This document shows positions 27,463 through 36,147 of a stretch of 48,546 nucleotides of DNA, one piece after another (position 1 is the stretch's first letter; each line of letters opens with the position of its first letter). This DNA is from Rhodobacterales bacterium HKCCE3408 (GTDB lineage Bacteria; Pseudomonadota; Alphaproteobacteria; Rhodobacterales; Rhodobacteraceae): positions 1 through 48,546 of the forward strand of contig WVSN01000020.1 in NCBI GenBank assembly GCA_015689705.1, given 5' to 3'. The position numbers and the translations under genes were made by a program. Below the pieces are notes generated by a model that had not been told where the DNA came from, did not search any database, and was given only the letters and a program-made list of their open reading frames with translations.

Positions 27463-27491
27463 TTGAATGCCTGCGGGCGGACGGCTACCTT
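27463..27491 (+). promoter_or_regulatory. Candidate infC promoter
   Basis: TTGAAT (27463-27468), 17 bases, TACCTT (27486-27491). This gives a leader of about 30 bases to the ATA start at 27530. It also overlaps, and so argues against, the upstream ATG at 27467. Confidence 0.45.
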
Positions 27492-27529
27492 GCCGCCCTC
27501 TGAGACTTGGCTACAGAAGGAAACGAACC

Positions 27530-28072
27530 ATAGCCCGCAGACCCCACAACGCGCCTCCGACGCGCGATACCGGCCCCCGGGTCAACGACCGCATCCGCGC
27601 CCCGGAAATCCGCCTGATCGGGGCGGAAGGCGAAAACATCGGCGTCGTCACGCCCGCGCGCGGGATGGAACTCGCCGAGCAGGCCGGACTTGATCTCGTG
27701 GAAATTTCGCCGAATGCCACACCGCCGGTGTGCAAGATCATGGATTTCGGCAAGTTCAAGTACGAGCAGCAGAAGCGCGAGAGCGAAGCGCGCAAGAAGC
27801 AGAAGACGATCGAGGTCAAGGAGGTGAAGCTGCGCCCCGGTACCGACGATCACGACTTCGAACGCAAGGTGAACGACGCGATCAAGTTCCTGGAGAAGGG
27901 CGACAAAGTGAAGGTCACCCTGCGTTTCCGGGGCCGCGAGATGGCGCACCAGAACCTCGGCCGCGACCAGCTTGAGCGGATCGCGGAGCGGGTCGAAGGC
28001 ATCGGCAAGGTCGAGAACATGCCGAAGATGGAAGGCCGCCAGATGGTGATGATGATCGGCCCGGCCAAGTAG
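27530..28072 (+). CDS. infC: Translation initiation factor IF-3, ATA start
   Basis: A 180-residue IF-3 that prevents 30S-50S joining and checks start codons. The N-domain has [26 protein letters not shown] and [27 protein letters not shown]. The C-domain has [26 protein letters not shown] and [15 protein letters not shown]. Homologs from this group begin (M)ARRPHNAPP, and here that residue position is encoded by ATA at 27530, preceded by AGAAGGAAACGAACC. Non-AUG starts in infC are well known because IF-3 rejects them and so limits its own synthesis. An in-frame ATG at 27467 exists but lies inside the apparent promoter. The downstream hairpin at 28096 ends the transcript. Confidence 0.93.
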   Translation: MARRPHNAPPTRDTGPRVNDRIRAPEIRLIGAEGENIGVVTPARGMELAEQAGLDLVEISPNATPPVCKIMDFGKFKYEQQKRESEARKKQKTIEVKEVKLRPGTDDHDFERKVNDAIKFLEKGDKVKVTLRFRGREMAHQNLGRDQLERIAERVEGIGKVENMPKMEGRQMVMMIGPAK

Positions 28073-28095
28073 ACCGCCAAGGATTACCCCGACCG

Positions 28096-28129
28096 GCCCC
28101 CGCTCACCATGGCGGGGGCTTTGTCGTTT
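28096..28129 (+). terminator. Intrinsic terminator of infC
   Basis: GCCCCCGC (28096-28103), eight bases, GCGGGGGC (28112-28119), then TTTGTCGTTT. Strong stem with a T-rich tail, 24 bases after the infC stop. Confidence 0.85.
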
Positions 28130-28208
28130 CCGGGCCGGGAAATCTCGTATTCGGGCTGGCAGGCGGGCGGAGCGGCGTGCCAGATTGGCGGCACGTTCGG
28201 GGGGAGCC

Positions 28209-28916
28209 ATGCCTGAGATAGGCGACAGCATTCTGACGGCCCTCGGCCTCATCGTCTCGGGCGATCCGGACCTGATCGAGATCGTTCTGCTCTCGCTTCG
28301 GGTCTCGCTGACCGCGGTGGCGCTGGCCGCAATGATCGGCGTGCCGCTCGGCGCGGCGCTCGCCGTGCTGCGCTTTCCGGGCCGCGGAGCGCTGGTGCTG
28401 CTGGTCAACGCGCTGATGGGCCTGCCGCCGGTGGTGGTCGGGCTGTTCGTCTATCTCTGCCTGTCGGCCACGGGCCCGTTCGGCGTCTTCGGGCTGCTCT
28501 ACACGCCGGGGGCGATGATCATCGCGCAGACCATCCTCGTCGCCCCCATCATCGCCGCGCTGTCGCGCGCCACGCTGGCCGAGATGGCGGCCGAATACGA
28601 CGACACGCTGCGCATGCTCGGCGCCTCCCCGACCGAGACGATCGCCACTCTGCTCTGGGATGCGCGGTTCGCGCTGGTCACAGCGCTTCTCGCCGGTCTC
28701 GGCCGCGCGCTGGCCGAAGTCGGCGCGGTGATGCTCGTCGGCGGCAATATCGACCACGTGACCCGAGTCATGACGACGGCGATCGCGCTGGAAACCTCGC
28801 GCGGGGCCCTGCCCATGGCGCTCGGGCTCGGGATGGTGCTGCTCCTGCTCACGCTGATCCTGAACGCCGCGGTGATCGGGCTGCGCGCCCGGTTCGAGGG
28901 GCCGGCCCATGCCTGA
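28209..28916 (+). CDS. tupB: Tungstate ABC transporter permease TupB
   Basis: A 235-residue inner-membrane permease with about five hydrophobic helices. It has the ABC permease EAA-type loop at EYDDTLRMLGASPTETIATLLWDARFALVTALLAGLGRALAEVGAVMLVGGNI, which carries the G-A-S-P...L-A-x-x-G core. VGLPPVVVGLF and MLVGGNIDHVTRVMTTAIALE are typical of TupB/WtpB tungstate permeases. It forms the channel for oxyanion entry together with the next two genes. The ATG at 28209 follows GGGGGAG. It overlaps tupC by eight bases. Confidence 0.88.
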   Translation: MPEIGDSILTALGLIVSGDPDLIEIVLLSLRVSLTAVALAAMIGVPLGAALAVLRFPGRGALVLLVNALMGLPPVVVGLFVYLCLSATGPFGVFGLLYTPGAMIIAQTILVAPIIAALSRATLAEMAAEYDDTLRMLGASPTETIATLLWDARFALVTALLAGLGRALAEVGAVMLVGGNIDHVTRVMTTAIALETSRGALPMALGLGMVLLLLTLILNAAVIGLRARFEGPAHA

Positions 28917-29658
28917 GCGCGGCCGCCGCATCATCCCCTTCCCGCTCCCGCCCGCGCTCGCCGCGACGGGGCTTCAGGTCGAGGGCATACGCCTCGAACG
29001 TGAAGGCAACGCCCTGCTCGACGGCACCGATCTCGCGCTCTCGCCGCATGGCATCAGCGCGCTGATGGGACCGAATGGCGCCGGCAAGACACTGCTGCTG
29101 CGGGTCATCGCCGGGCTGGAGACGCCGGAGGCCGGCGAAGTGCGGATGCCGGCGCATATGCGCGGCCGGGTCGGCCTCGTGTTCCAGCGCCCGGTTCTGC
29201 TGCGCCGCAGCCTGCGCGGCAACCTGACCCATGCCCTGCGCCTCGCCCGCGTGCCGCGGCAGGATCGCAACGACCGCCTGGCGGAGCTCCTGGAGCTCGG
29301 CCAGCTTGATCGCATCGCGGACCGGCCCGCGCGCCGGCTTTCGGGCGGTGAGGCGCAGCGTCTCGCGATCGTCCGGGCGCTGGCCCGGCGCCCGGCCCTG
29401 CTGCTCGTGGACGAGCCGACGGCACATCTCGACCCGCGCGGCGCACAGGCGGTCGAGGCTCTGCTTGGCCGGATCGCCCGCGACGGGACCAAGGTCGTCC
29501 TCGTCAGCCACGATACCGGGCAGGTCTCGCGCATCGCGGCCGAGGTTGCCTTCCTCCATCGCGGCCGCTGTCGCGAAGTCACCCCGATGCCCGCCTTTCT
29601 CTCCGCGCCGCAGAGCGCCGAGGCGCGGGCCTATCTCGAAGGGTCCATCCTGCTTTGA
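28909..29658 (+). CDS. tupC: Tungstate ABC transporter ATP-binding protein
   Basis: A 249-residue ATPase. Walker A is GPNGAGKT, the signature is LSGGEAQR, Walker B is LLLVDEPTAHLD, and the switch histidine is in LVSHDTGQ. It has 25-30 extra N-terminal residues before the usual first strand. It powers the permease TupB. The start overlaps tupB and the stop overlaps the TTG start of tupA, so all three are translationally coupled. No C-terminal MOP (molybdate-sensing) domain is present, in line with Tup rather than ModC. Confidence 0.88.
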   Translation: MPERGRRIIPFPLPPALAATGLQVEGIRLEREGNALLDGTDLALSPHGISALMGPNGAGKTLLLRVIAGLETPEAGEVRMPAHMRGRVGLVFQRPVLLRRSLRGNLTHALRLARVPRQDRNDRLAELLELGQLDRIADRPARRLSGGEAQRLAIVRALARRPALLLVDEPTAHLDPRGAQAVEALLGRIARDGTKVVLVSHDTGQVSRIAAEVAFLHRGRCREVTPMPAFLSAPQSAEARAYLEGSILL

Positions 29659-30449
29659 AACGTCTGCTGCTCGCGCTCTTTCTCGCCACGCCCGCCATGG
29701 CGCAGGACAATGTCGTCCTCGTCCAGTCGACCACGTCGACGCAGAATTCCGGTCTCTACGACGCGATCCTGCCGATCGCGGAGGAGGCGCTTGGCCTCGA
29801 TATCCGCGTCGTCGCCGTGGGGACCGGCCAGGCGCTCCAGAACGCCGAACGCTGCGACGGCGACATGCTGATCGTCCATGCCCGCGACGCCGAGATCGCG
29901 TTCGTCGCGGCCGGCTTCGGGACCGAGCGGCAGGATCTGATGTACAACGACTTCGTCATCGTCGGTCCGGCCACCGACCCCGCCGGCATCGCCGACGCCC
30001 CGGACGCCGCGACGGCGCTCGGCGCGATCGCAGCCGCCGCGGCGCCCTTCGCCAGCCGGGGCGACGACAGCGGCACACACCGCAAGGAGCTGTCGCTGTG
30101 GGACGGCGTTGCCGACGTCGCCGCCGCTTCCGGAACCTGGTACCGCGAGACCGGGTCGGGCATGGGCGCGACGCTGAACGTCGCCGCCGGGATGGGCGCC
30201 TACACGCTGACCGACCGCGCGACATGGCTGGCCTTCGAGAACCGCGGCGACCTTGCGATCCTGTTCCAGGGCGACCCGGAGCTGTTCAACCAGTACGGCG
30301 TGATCCCGGTCGACCCGGAGCATTGCCCGAACGTGAACATCAACGGCGCGCAGGCCTTCACCGACTGGCTGGTCTCGGAGGCAGGTCAGCAGGCGATCGC
30401 CGACTACACGCTCGGCGGCGAGCAGCTGTTCTTCCCGAACGCGAACTAG
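29655..30449 (+). CDS. tupA: Tungstate-binding periplasmic protein TupA
   Basis: A 264-residue exported binding protein. The signal peptide is MKRLLLALFLATPAMAQ with A-x-A cleavage. The mature protein starts with the Tup-type anion loop VQSTTSTQNSGLYDAILP, then VGTGQALQNAERCDGDMLIVHA, MYNDFVIVGP, SRGDDSGTHRKELSLW and MGATLNVAAGMGAYTLTDRATW. These match TupA, which binds tungstate very tightly and molybdate much less. Its TTG start overlaps the tupC stop. The gene order B-C-A differs from the usual A-B-C. In this locus it probably supplies metal for the molybdenum-cofactor enzymes nearby, though this is inferred. Confidence 0.9.
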   Translation: MKRLLLALFLATPAMAQDNVVLVQSTTSTQNSGLYDAILPIAEEALGLDIRVVAVGTGQALQNAERCDGDMLIVHARDAEIAFVAAGFGTERQDLMYNDFVIVGPATDPAGIADAPDAATALGAIAAAAAPFASRGDDSGTHRKELSLWDGVADVAAASGTWYRETGSGMGATLNVAAGMGAYTLTDRATWLAFENRGDLAILFQGDPELFNQYGVIPVDPEHCPNVNINGAQAFTDWLVSEAGQQAIADYTLGGEQLFFPNAN

Positions 30450-30466
30450 ATCGCGGGGCCCGGCCG

Positions 30467-31015
30467 TCACCGCACCGGGCGGGCCGGGTTTCCGACCACC
30501 GTCGCGCCGGCCGGAACGTCCCGCGTGACAACCGCACCCGCGCCCACGATCGCATTCTCGCCGATCGTGACGCCGCCGAGGATCACCGCCCGACCGCCGA
30601 TCCAGGCGTTCGCGCCGATGCTGACGGGCCGCGCGATCTCGAGCCCCGCCGCCCGCCTGTCCGGCTCCACGGCGTGCTCGGCGCAGTAGATGTGCACCCC
30701 CGGCCCGATCAGCGTCCGCCGCCCGATCGTGACCGTTCCGGTATCGAGGATGCAGCCGAGGGCGTTGATATATGCGCCGGCGCCGAGGTGGATGTTCGTC
30801 CCGTAGGCGCAATGAAACGGCGCCTCGATCATCGCGCCGTCTCCGACCGATCCGAGCAGGGCGTGAAGCTCCCGCGCCATGGCGCCGCGTGCCCCGGGCG
30901 GCATGGTCGCATGGGCGTGGCAGGCCGCGCGAGCGCGGGCGCGCATCTCTTCGAGTTCGTCGTCGAGGCAGGAATACCAGTCCCCTGCCACCATCTTCTC
31001 GCGTTCGCTCGGCAT
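30467..31015 (-). CDS. Sugar O-acetyltransferase (hexapeptide repeat)
   Basis: A 182-residue enzyme of the maltose/galactoside O-acetyltransferase type. The N-terminus has the Mac domain motif SEREKMVAGDWYSCLDDEL. Then come left-handed beta-helix repeats (FHCAYGTNIHLGAGAYINALGCILDTGTVTIG, IGANAWIGGRAVILGGVTIGENAIVGAGAVVTRDV) and the ending GNPARPVR, all standard. It transfers acetyl from acetyl-CoA to a sugar hydroxyl. The catalytic histidine is in the AEHA region. It is oriented against tupA and separated by 17 bases; no functional tie is visible. Confidence 0.88.
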   Translation of the reverse strand: MPSEREKMVAGDWYSCLDDELEEMRARARAACHAHATMPPGARGAMARELHALLGSVGDGAMIEAPFHCAYGTNIHLGAGAYINALGCILDTGTVTIGRRTLIGPGVHIYCAEHAVEPDRRAAGLEIARPVSIGANAWIGGRAVILGGVTIGENAIVGAGAVVTRDVPAGATVVGNPARPVR

Positions 31016-31040
31016 CGACCGGCTCTCCGGAACGGGAAAC

Positions 31041-31064
31041 GCCGGGGCCCTCCCCAGCCCCGGC
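31041..31064 (-). terminator. Terminator hairpin after coxM
   Basis: GCCGGGGC, eight-base loop, GCCCCGGC. It lies between the end of coxM and the start of the next minus-strand gene; only a weak T stretch follows on the minus strand. Confidence 0.5.
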
Positions 31065-31086
31065 GCCCCTGGTGGTGGTGCGGACC

Positions 31087-31878
31087 TCAGGCCGCGGCGT
31101 TGACCGCCCGACCGGTCAGGACCCCCACCAAATGCGCACGATACGCAGCCGGACCGTGCAGGTCCGAAATCATCCCGTCCGCAGACACCTTAAGGCCCTC
31201 GACCGCTTTCGCCGAGAAATCCTTCGACAGCGCCTCTTCGGCCTCGGTCCAGCGGAACACGCCGTCTTCCGACGCGCCCGTCACGGCCACGCGAACCCCG
31301 GATGCATACTTTGCAACGAACACCCCGACCAGTGCGAAACGCGAGGCCGGCTGGACGAACTTCTGGTAGTTCGCCTTCTCCGGGATCGGAAACCGGACCT
31401 CGGTAATGATCTCACCCTCGTCGAGCGCGGTGGCGAACATGCCCTGGAAGTAGTCGTCCGCCGCGATCTCGCGGGCATTGGTCTTGATCGTCGCCCCTGT
31501 GCCGAGCGCCGCGGCCGGGTAGCAGGCCGAGGGGTCGTTGTTGGCCAGCGACCCGCCCACGGTCCCTCGGTTCCGCACCGCCGGATCGCCGATCCGCGAC
31601 GCCATGCCGGCCAGCGCCGGGAAGCTCTTCGCCGCTTCCTTGGCCACGACAGCGTGCGGCGTCGCCCCGCCGACGCAAAGCGCGTTGTCGTCCGACACGC
31701 AGACCCCCTGCATCTCCGCGATGCCCGACAGGCTCACAAGTACCGACGGCGCGGCAAGCCGCTGCTTCAGCGTCGGGATCAGCGTCTGGCCACCACCGAG
31801 CGCCTGCGCCTCCTCTGCCTTCAGCGCCTTCACTGCCTCGTCGATGCTGCCCGGCCTGGCGAATTCGAAGCTGTACAT
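31087..31878 (-). CDS. coxM: FAD subunit of CO-dehydrogenase-like molybdenum hydroxylase
   Basis: A 263-residue medium subunit of the xanthine dehydrogenase/CoxM family. The FAD-binding motifs are LGGGQTLIPTLKQRLAAPSVLVSL (residues 32-55) and IGDPAVRNRGTVGGSLANNDPSACYPAAAL (around 96-125). EFARPGSIDEAVKALK opens the protein as usual. It shuttles electrons from the iron-sulfur subunit to a quinone or other acceptor. GGGAGGAGA precedes the ATG. It is the last gene of the coxS-orf-coxL-coxM operon; the third hairpin-box element lies between coxL and this gene, which could lower its expression. Exact substrate not known. Confidence 0.85.
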   Translation of the reverse strand: MYSFEFARPGSIDEAVKALKAEEAQALGGGQTLIPTLKQRLAAPSVLVSLSGIAEMQGVCVSDDNALCVGGATPHAVVAKEAAKSFPALAGMASRIGDPAVRNRGTVGGSLANNDPSACYPAAALGTGATIKTNAREIAADDYFQGMFATALDEGEIITEVRFPIPEKANYQKFVQPASRFALVGVFVAKYASGVRVAVTGASEDGVFRWTEAEEALSKDFSAKAVEGLKVSADGMISDLHGPAAYRAHLVGVLTGRAVNAAA

Positions 31879-31900
31879 CTCGTCTCCTCCCGAAGGGTCC

Positions 31901-31952
31901 GGCCCTTCATCTTTCCCAAAATACTCCGGGGGTCCGGGGGCAGCGCCCCCGG
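31901..31952 (-). repeat. Intergenic hairpin-plus-box element, copy 3
   Basis: On the minus strand, after the coxL stop: CCGGGGGC-GCT-GCCCCCGG (31952-31934), then CCCCCGGAGTATTTT followed by GGGAAAGATGAAGG (31932-31903). The coxM ribosome site follows within 25 bases. Very similar to copy 1 at 18935. Confidence 0.8.
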
Positions 31953-31965
31953 CCCGCCCATGATC

Positions 31966-34329
31966 TCAGCCCTGCATCGCCGCCCAGACGCGGCTCGGCG
32001 TCAGCGGCATGTCGATATGGGTCACGTGGCTCATCCCACCACGCTGCAACGCATCGACCACTGCGTTCACCACCGCCGGCGGCGAACCGATCGCCCCCGC
32101 CTCGCCGCAGCCCTTCACCCCGAGCGGGTTGTGCGTGCATGGCGTCTGGCAGGAATGGTCGACCTGGTAGAACGGCAGATCGTCGGCCCGCGGCATCGCG
32201 TAGTCCATGTAGGACCCGGTCAGGATCTGGCCGGTCTCGTCGTAGCGGCAGTCTTCCAGCAGCGCCTGCCCGATGCCCTGGGCGATGCCGCCATGGACCT
32301 GCCCGTCGACGATCATCGGGTTGACGATATTGCCGAAATCGTCCGCCGCGGCGAAGCCCTTGATCTCGACCTTCCCGGTATCCGGATCGACCTCCACCTC
32401 ACAGGCATAGGCGCCGGCGGGATAGGTGAAGTTGTTCGGATCGTAGAAGGCGGTCTCTTCCAGTCCTGGCTCGATCTCGGTGATCGGGTAGTTGTGCGGA
32501 ACGTAAGCCGCGAGCGTCACGTCGCCCCAGGCCACCGACCGGTCCGTGCCCGCGACGGTGAACTGCCCGTCCTTGAGCTCGATATCGGTATCGGCGGCCT
32601 CGAGAAGGTGGGCCGCGATCTTCTTCGCCTTGGCGATGATCTTCTCGGTCGCCCGCACCATGGCCGAGCCGCCGACGGCGAGCGAGCGGGACCCGTAGGT
32701 GCCCATGCCCATCGGGGTGTTGGCCGTGTCACCATGGACGATCTCGACCATGTTCTCGTCGATGCCGATCATGTCGGCGACGACCTGGGCGAAGGAGGTT
32801 TCGTGCCCCTGCCCGTGGCTGTGCGACCCGGTCATCACGACAAGCCCGCCGGTCGCGTTCACCCGCACCGTCGCGCTTTCGTAGAGGCCGGCCCGGGCGC
32901 CCAACTGGCCGACCAGGGCTGAGGGCGCGATGCCGCAGGCCTCGATGTAGCAGTTGATCCCGAGCCCGCGGAGCTTGCCGCGAGACGCCGCCTCGGCGCG
33001 CCGCGCCTCGAAGCCCTCGCGGTCGATCATCTCCAGAAGCTTGTCCATCGTGGCGACGTAGTTGCCGGTGTCGTACTCGACGGCGACCGGGGTCGCGTAG
33101 GGGAAGCTGGTGATGAAGTTCTTCCGCCGGATCTCGACCGGATCCATGCCCATCTCGCGCGCCGCCTTGTCGATGACGCGCTCGAGCTGGTAGGTCGCTT
33201 CCGGCCGTCCCGCGCCGCGATAGGCGTCGACCGCGACGGTGTTCGTGAACACCGCCTTCACGTTCACCTGGATCGCCGGTGTCGTGTAGTTGCCGGCCAT
33301 AAGCGTGCCGTGCAGATAGGTCGGCACGGAGGGCGCGAAGGTCGACAGGTATGCGCCCATATTGGCCATCGTATGGGTCCGGACACCGAGGAACTTGCCG
33401 TCGGCATCGAGCGCGAGTTCGATCTTGGTGACGTGGTCGCGGCCCTGCGCGTCCGTCATGAAGGCCTCGGACCGGCTCGCGGTCCATTTCACCGGCCGCT
33501 TCAGCTCCTTCGCGGCGAAGGTGCAGAACGCCTCTTCCGCGTAGTGGAAGATCTTGGATCCGAACCCACCGCCCACGTCAGGCGCGACGACGCGCAGCTT
33601 GTGCTCGGGGATGCCGAGCACGAACGCGCCCATCAGCAGCCGGATCACATGCGGGTTCTGCGACGTGGTGTAGAGCGTCGAGTCGCCCGCGGCGTCGTTG
33701 TAGTCGCCCACGGCCACCCGCGGCTCCATCGCGTTCGGCGCGAGGCGCTGGTTCACGAGATCCAGCGTGGTGACATGCGCGGCCCCCGAGAACGCCGCGT
33801 CGATCGCCGCGTCGTCCGATCCGAACACCCAGTCGTAGCAGAGGTTCGAGGTCAGCTCGTCATGCACCTTCGGCGCGCCGTCCTTCAGTGCGGCGGCCAT
33901 GTCGATCTGCGGCGGAAGCTCGTCCAGCGTGACCTCGATCGCCTCGGCGGCAGTGCGGGCCTGCGCCGCGCTTTCGGCCACCACGGCGGCGATCGGATCG
34001 CCCACGTGCCGGACCTTGCCCTGCGCCAGCACCGGGTGCGGCGGCTCCTGCATGGGCTGGCCGTTGCGGTCGGTCACCTGCCAGCCGCAGGGCAGACCAC
34101 CAACGCCCGAGAAATCGTCGCCGGTGAAGATCCGCACCACGCCCGGCATCGCGGCCGCGGCCGAGGTGTCGACCGAGACGATCTTCGCATGTGCCACGTC
34201 CGAACGCAGGAAATGCACGTAGGCCTGCCCGGCGAGGTTGATGTCGTCGGTGTACTTGCCTTTACCGGTCAGAAACCGGACGTCTTCACGGCGCTTCGAG
34301 GCTGCGCCGATGCCGCTGTCCTTGGGCAT
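31966..34329 (-). CDS. coxL: Molybdopterin subunit of form II CO-dehydrogenase-like enzyme
   Basis: A 787-residue large subunit of the xanthine dehydrogenase superfamily. The active-site loop is [20 protein letters not shown]. This AYRGAGR motif is the mark of form II CoxL; true (form I) carbon monoxide dehydrogenases have AYRCSFR with the copper-binding cysteine. The general base glutamate is in [29 protein letters not shown] binds the cofactor. Form II members oxidise diverse aldehydes or heterocycles, and CO oxidation is doubtful. ATG after GGGAGGAATTC. It follows the small secreted orf in the operon. MoeA-like and XdhC maturation proteins lie 2-4 kb away. Confidence 0.88.
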   Translation of the reverse strand: MPKDSGIGAASKRREDVRFLTGKGKYTDDINLAGQAYVHFLRSDVAHAKIVSVDTSAAAAMPGVVRIFTGDDFSGVGGLPCGWQVTDRNGQPMQEPPHPVLAQGKVRHVGDPIAAVVAESAAQARTAAEAIEVTLDELPPQIDMAAALKDGAPKVHDELTSNLCYDWVFGSDDAAIDAAFSGAAHVTTLDLVNQRLAPNAMEPRVAVGDYNDAAGDSTLYTTSQNPHVIRLLMGAFVLGIPEHKLRVVAPDVGGGFGSKIFHYAEEAFCTFAAKELKRPVKWTASRSEAFMTDAQGRDHVTKIELALDADGKFLGVRTHTMANMGAYLSTFAPSVPTYLHGTLMAGNYTTPAIQVNVKAVFTNTVAVDAYRGAGRPEATYQLERVIDKAAREMGMDPVEIRRKNFITSFPYATPVAVEYDTGNYVATMDKLLEMIDREGFEARRAEAASRGKLRGLGINCYIEACGIAPSALVGQLGARAGLYESATVRVNATGGLVVMTGSHSHGQGHETSFAQVVADMIGIDENMVEIVHGDTANTPMGMGTYGSRSLAVGGSAMVRATEKIIAKAKKIAAHLLEAADTDIELKDGQFTVAGTDRSVAWGDVTLAAYVPHNYPITEIEPGLEETAFYDPNNFTYPAGAYACEVEVDPDTGKVEIKGFAAADDFGNIVNPMIVDGQVHGGIAQGIGQALLEDCRYDETGQILTGSYMDYAMPRADDLPFYQVDHSCQTPCTHNPLGVKGCGEAGAIGSPPAVVNAVVDALQRGGMSHVTHIDMPLTPSRVWAAMQG

Positions 34330-34380
34330 GAATTCCTCCCTGATGTCGCGCGGGGCGCCGGTGAATCCGGCACCTCTCGG

Positions 34381-34730
34381 TTATTTCTGGAACATGTCCC
34401 TCAATTGCTCGACGGTCGCTTCTGGCGTCTCGCCGTCGCCGGAGACGTGGCCGGTCGCGAAGGCGTTCCAGACGCCCCCGACTTCGACGCACATGACGTT
34501 CACGTCCGCTCCGATCGGCGGCAGGTCCCATCCCGAAACGGTCCAGCTGCCGCTCGAGACGAAGACCTCGGCGCCATAGGACCGGCCGTAGATTTCGAAC
34601 ACCGTCCGGGCCTGCGCCATGCAAGTGTCCCGGTCGGACACGCGGCCGAGATCGATCGAGGTGAAGTGATCCGCCGCAGCCGCTCCGGCCACGAGGGCCA
34701 GAAGGGTACCGCCGATCGCTCCCCGAAGGA

Positions 34731-34734
<4 letters not shown>
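34381..34734 (-). CDS. Small exported protein inserted in the cox operon
   Basis: A 117-residue protein I cannot place in a family. It has a signal peptide ([20 protein letters not shown], cleavage near ADHF). The mature part holds two cysteines (DTCMAQ and VNVMCVEV), which could form a disulfide in the periplasm, and ends in [13 protein letters not shown]. Its ATG overlaps the coxS stop (ATGA), so it is translationally coupled to the enzyme, and coxL follows 51 bases downstream. Since CoxSLM enzymes are normally cytoplasmic, an exported protein here is unexpected. Real gene likely; function unknown. Confidence 0.7.
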
Positions 34735-35216
<482 letters not shown>

Positions 35217-35309
35217 GTAGGTCCTCCCTTTCTTCGGGTGTCATCCAACCACGGAACGGGTCCGGGTCAAACAGAAATGTTCGCGACATTTTCTCGTTCC
35301 ACCTTTCGG

Positions 35310-35338
35310 TTGATTCATCGTTGCCGACGCGTTATTCA
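35310..35338 (+). promoter_or_regulatory. Promoter of arsR-type gene, predicted leaderless
   Basis: TTGATT (35310-35315), 17 bases, TATTCA (35333-35338). Transcription would start six or seven bases later, which is the ATG at 35344 itself. No ribosome-binding sequence stands before that ATG. Confidence 0.5.
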
Positions 35339-35343
35339 CCCAT

Positions 35344-35694
35344 ATGGTTGAACGAATTGAATCCGAGCCCCTGTCCCGCGTCCTGAAGGCCGCCAGCGAT
35401 CCGACCCGCCGGGCGATCCTGACCTTCCTGGCGCAGAACGGACCGCAGCGGGTGACGGTGATCGCCGCGCAGTTCGACATGTCGCTCAACGCGATCTCCA
35501 AGCACATCAAGGTGCTCGAGACCGCCGGGCTCGTGTCGCGCCGCACCGAATGGCGGGAACACCTGATCGAGGTCGACATGGCCCCGCTCAACCGGGTCGA
35601 AGCCTGGTTCGCCGGGCTGAAATCGATCTGGGCGCTCCGGCTCGATGCGCTCGACCGACACCTCCAACAGAAGGCTGCCGACGATGACGACTGA
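35344..35694 (+). CDS. ArsR-family transcriptional regulator
   Basis: A 116-residue winged-helix repressor. The DNA-binding part is ASDPTRRAILTFLAQNGPQRVTVIAAQFDMSLNAISKHIKVLETAGLVSRRTEWREH. There are no metal-binding cysteine pairs, so it is of the non-metal type that usually accompanies an SRPBCC (AHSA1) gene. Here that gene overlaps its 3' end. It diverges from the cox operon and could regulate it, but the pair is more often a self-contained unit. A leaderless start is suggested by the promoter position. Confidence 0.88.
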   Translation: MVERIESEPLSRVLKAASDPTRRAILTFLAQNGPQRVTVIAAQFDMSLNAISKHIKVLETAGLVSRRTEWREHLIEVDMAPLNRVEAWFAGLKSIWALRLDALDRHLQQKAADDDD

Positions 35695-36118
35695 CACACA
35701 GGACCTGACCCTCGAGGTCACCCGCAGGATCGACGCCGCGCCCGAGGCGGTATTCGACGCCTGGCTCGACCCCGACATGCTGGCGAAATTCATGACACCG
35801 GCCGAGAACATGTCGGTGCCCGAAGCGAAAACCGACCCGGTCGAGGGCGGGCGCTTCCTCGTGTTGATGCGCGCAGGCGAAACCGATCTGCCGCACGAAG
35901 GGACCTATCTGACGATCGACCGGCCGCGCCGGCTGGTCTTCACCTGGGAAAGTCCCCATTCGCAGGCCGAGAACAGCACGGTGACGCTGACATTCGCACC
36001 CGACGGGAACGGAACGCTCGTGACGCTGCATCACGTCCGCTTCGTGTCGGAGGGCAGCCGCGACGGTCACAAGGCCGGGTGGACGGCGATCCTCGACGCG
36101 CTGGCCGAGGTGCTTTGA
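35684..36118 (+). CDS. SRPBCC (AHSA1-like) protein
   Basis: A 144-residue START-like protein of the activator-of-Hsp90-ATPase-1 homology group. It has LEVTRRIDAAPEAVFDAWLDPDMLAKFM at the N-terminus, GGRFLVLMR, RPRRLVFTWESP, TVTLTFAPDGNGTLVTLHHVRF and a C-terminal GHKAGWTAILDALAEVL, all usual. The fold makes a deep hydrophobic pocket, and no reaction is known for this branch. The ATG lies inside the end of the ArsR gene (11-base overlap), a common two-gene unit. It is followed by a strong bidirectional hairpin. Confidence 0.88.
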   Translation: MTTDTQDLTLEVTRRIDAAPEAVFDAWLDPDMLAKFMTPAENMSVPEAKTDPVEGGRFLVLMRAGETDLPHEGTYLTIDRPRRLVFTWESPHSQAENSTVTLTFAPDGNGTLVTLHHVRFVSEGSRDGHKAGWTAILDALAEVL

Positions 36119-36122
36119 GATA

Positions 36123-36146
36123 CCGGGCGGGGTGCGCCCCGCCCGG
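36123..36146. terminator. Bidirectional terminator hairpin
   Basis: CCGGGCGGGG-TGCG-CCCCGCCCGG, a perfect 10-bp stem with a four-base loop between the convergent SRPBCC and molybdopterin-binding genes. Confidence 0.75.
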
Positions 36147-36147
36147 A

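Noticed and set aside
27467-28072. infC starting at the ATG at 27467
   Set aside because: The extra 21 residues are not in the family, have no ribosome site before them, and overlap a good promoter match.
30772-32922. 716-residue plus-strand frame antisense to coxM and coxL
   Set aside because: The minus strand encodes complete CoxM and CoxL with all motifs; the plus-strand frame has none.
31966-34329. Annotation as true (form I) carbon monoxide dehydrogenase
   Set aside because: The active-site motif is AYRGAGR, lacking the cysteine of AYRCSFR that holds copper, and the gene order is S-L-M. CO oxidation should not be assumed.
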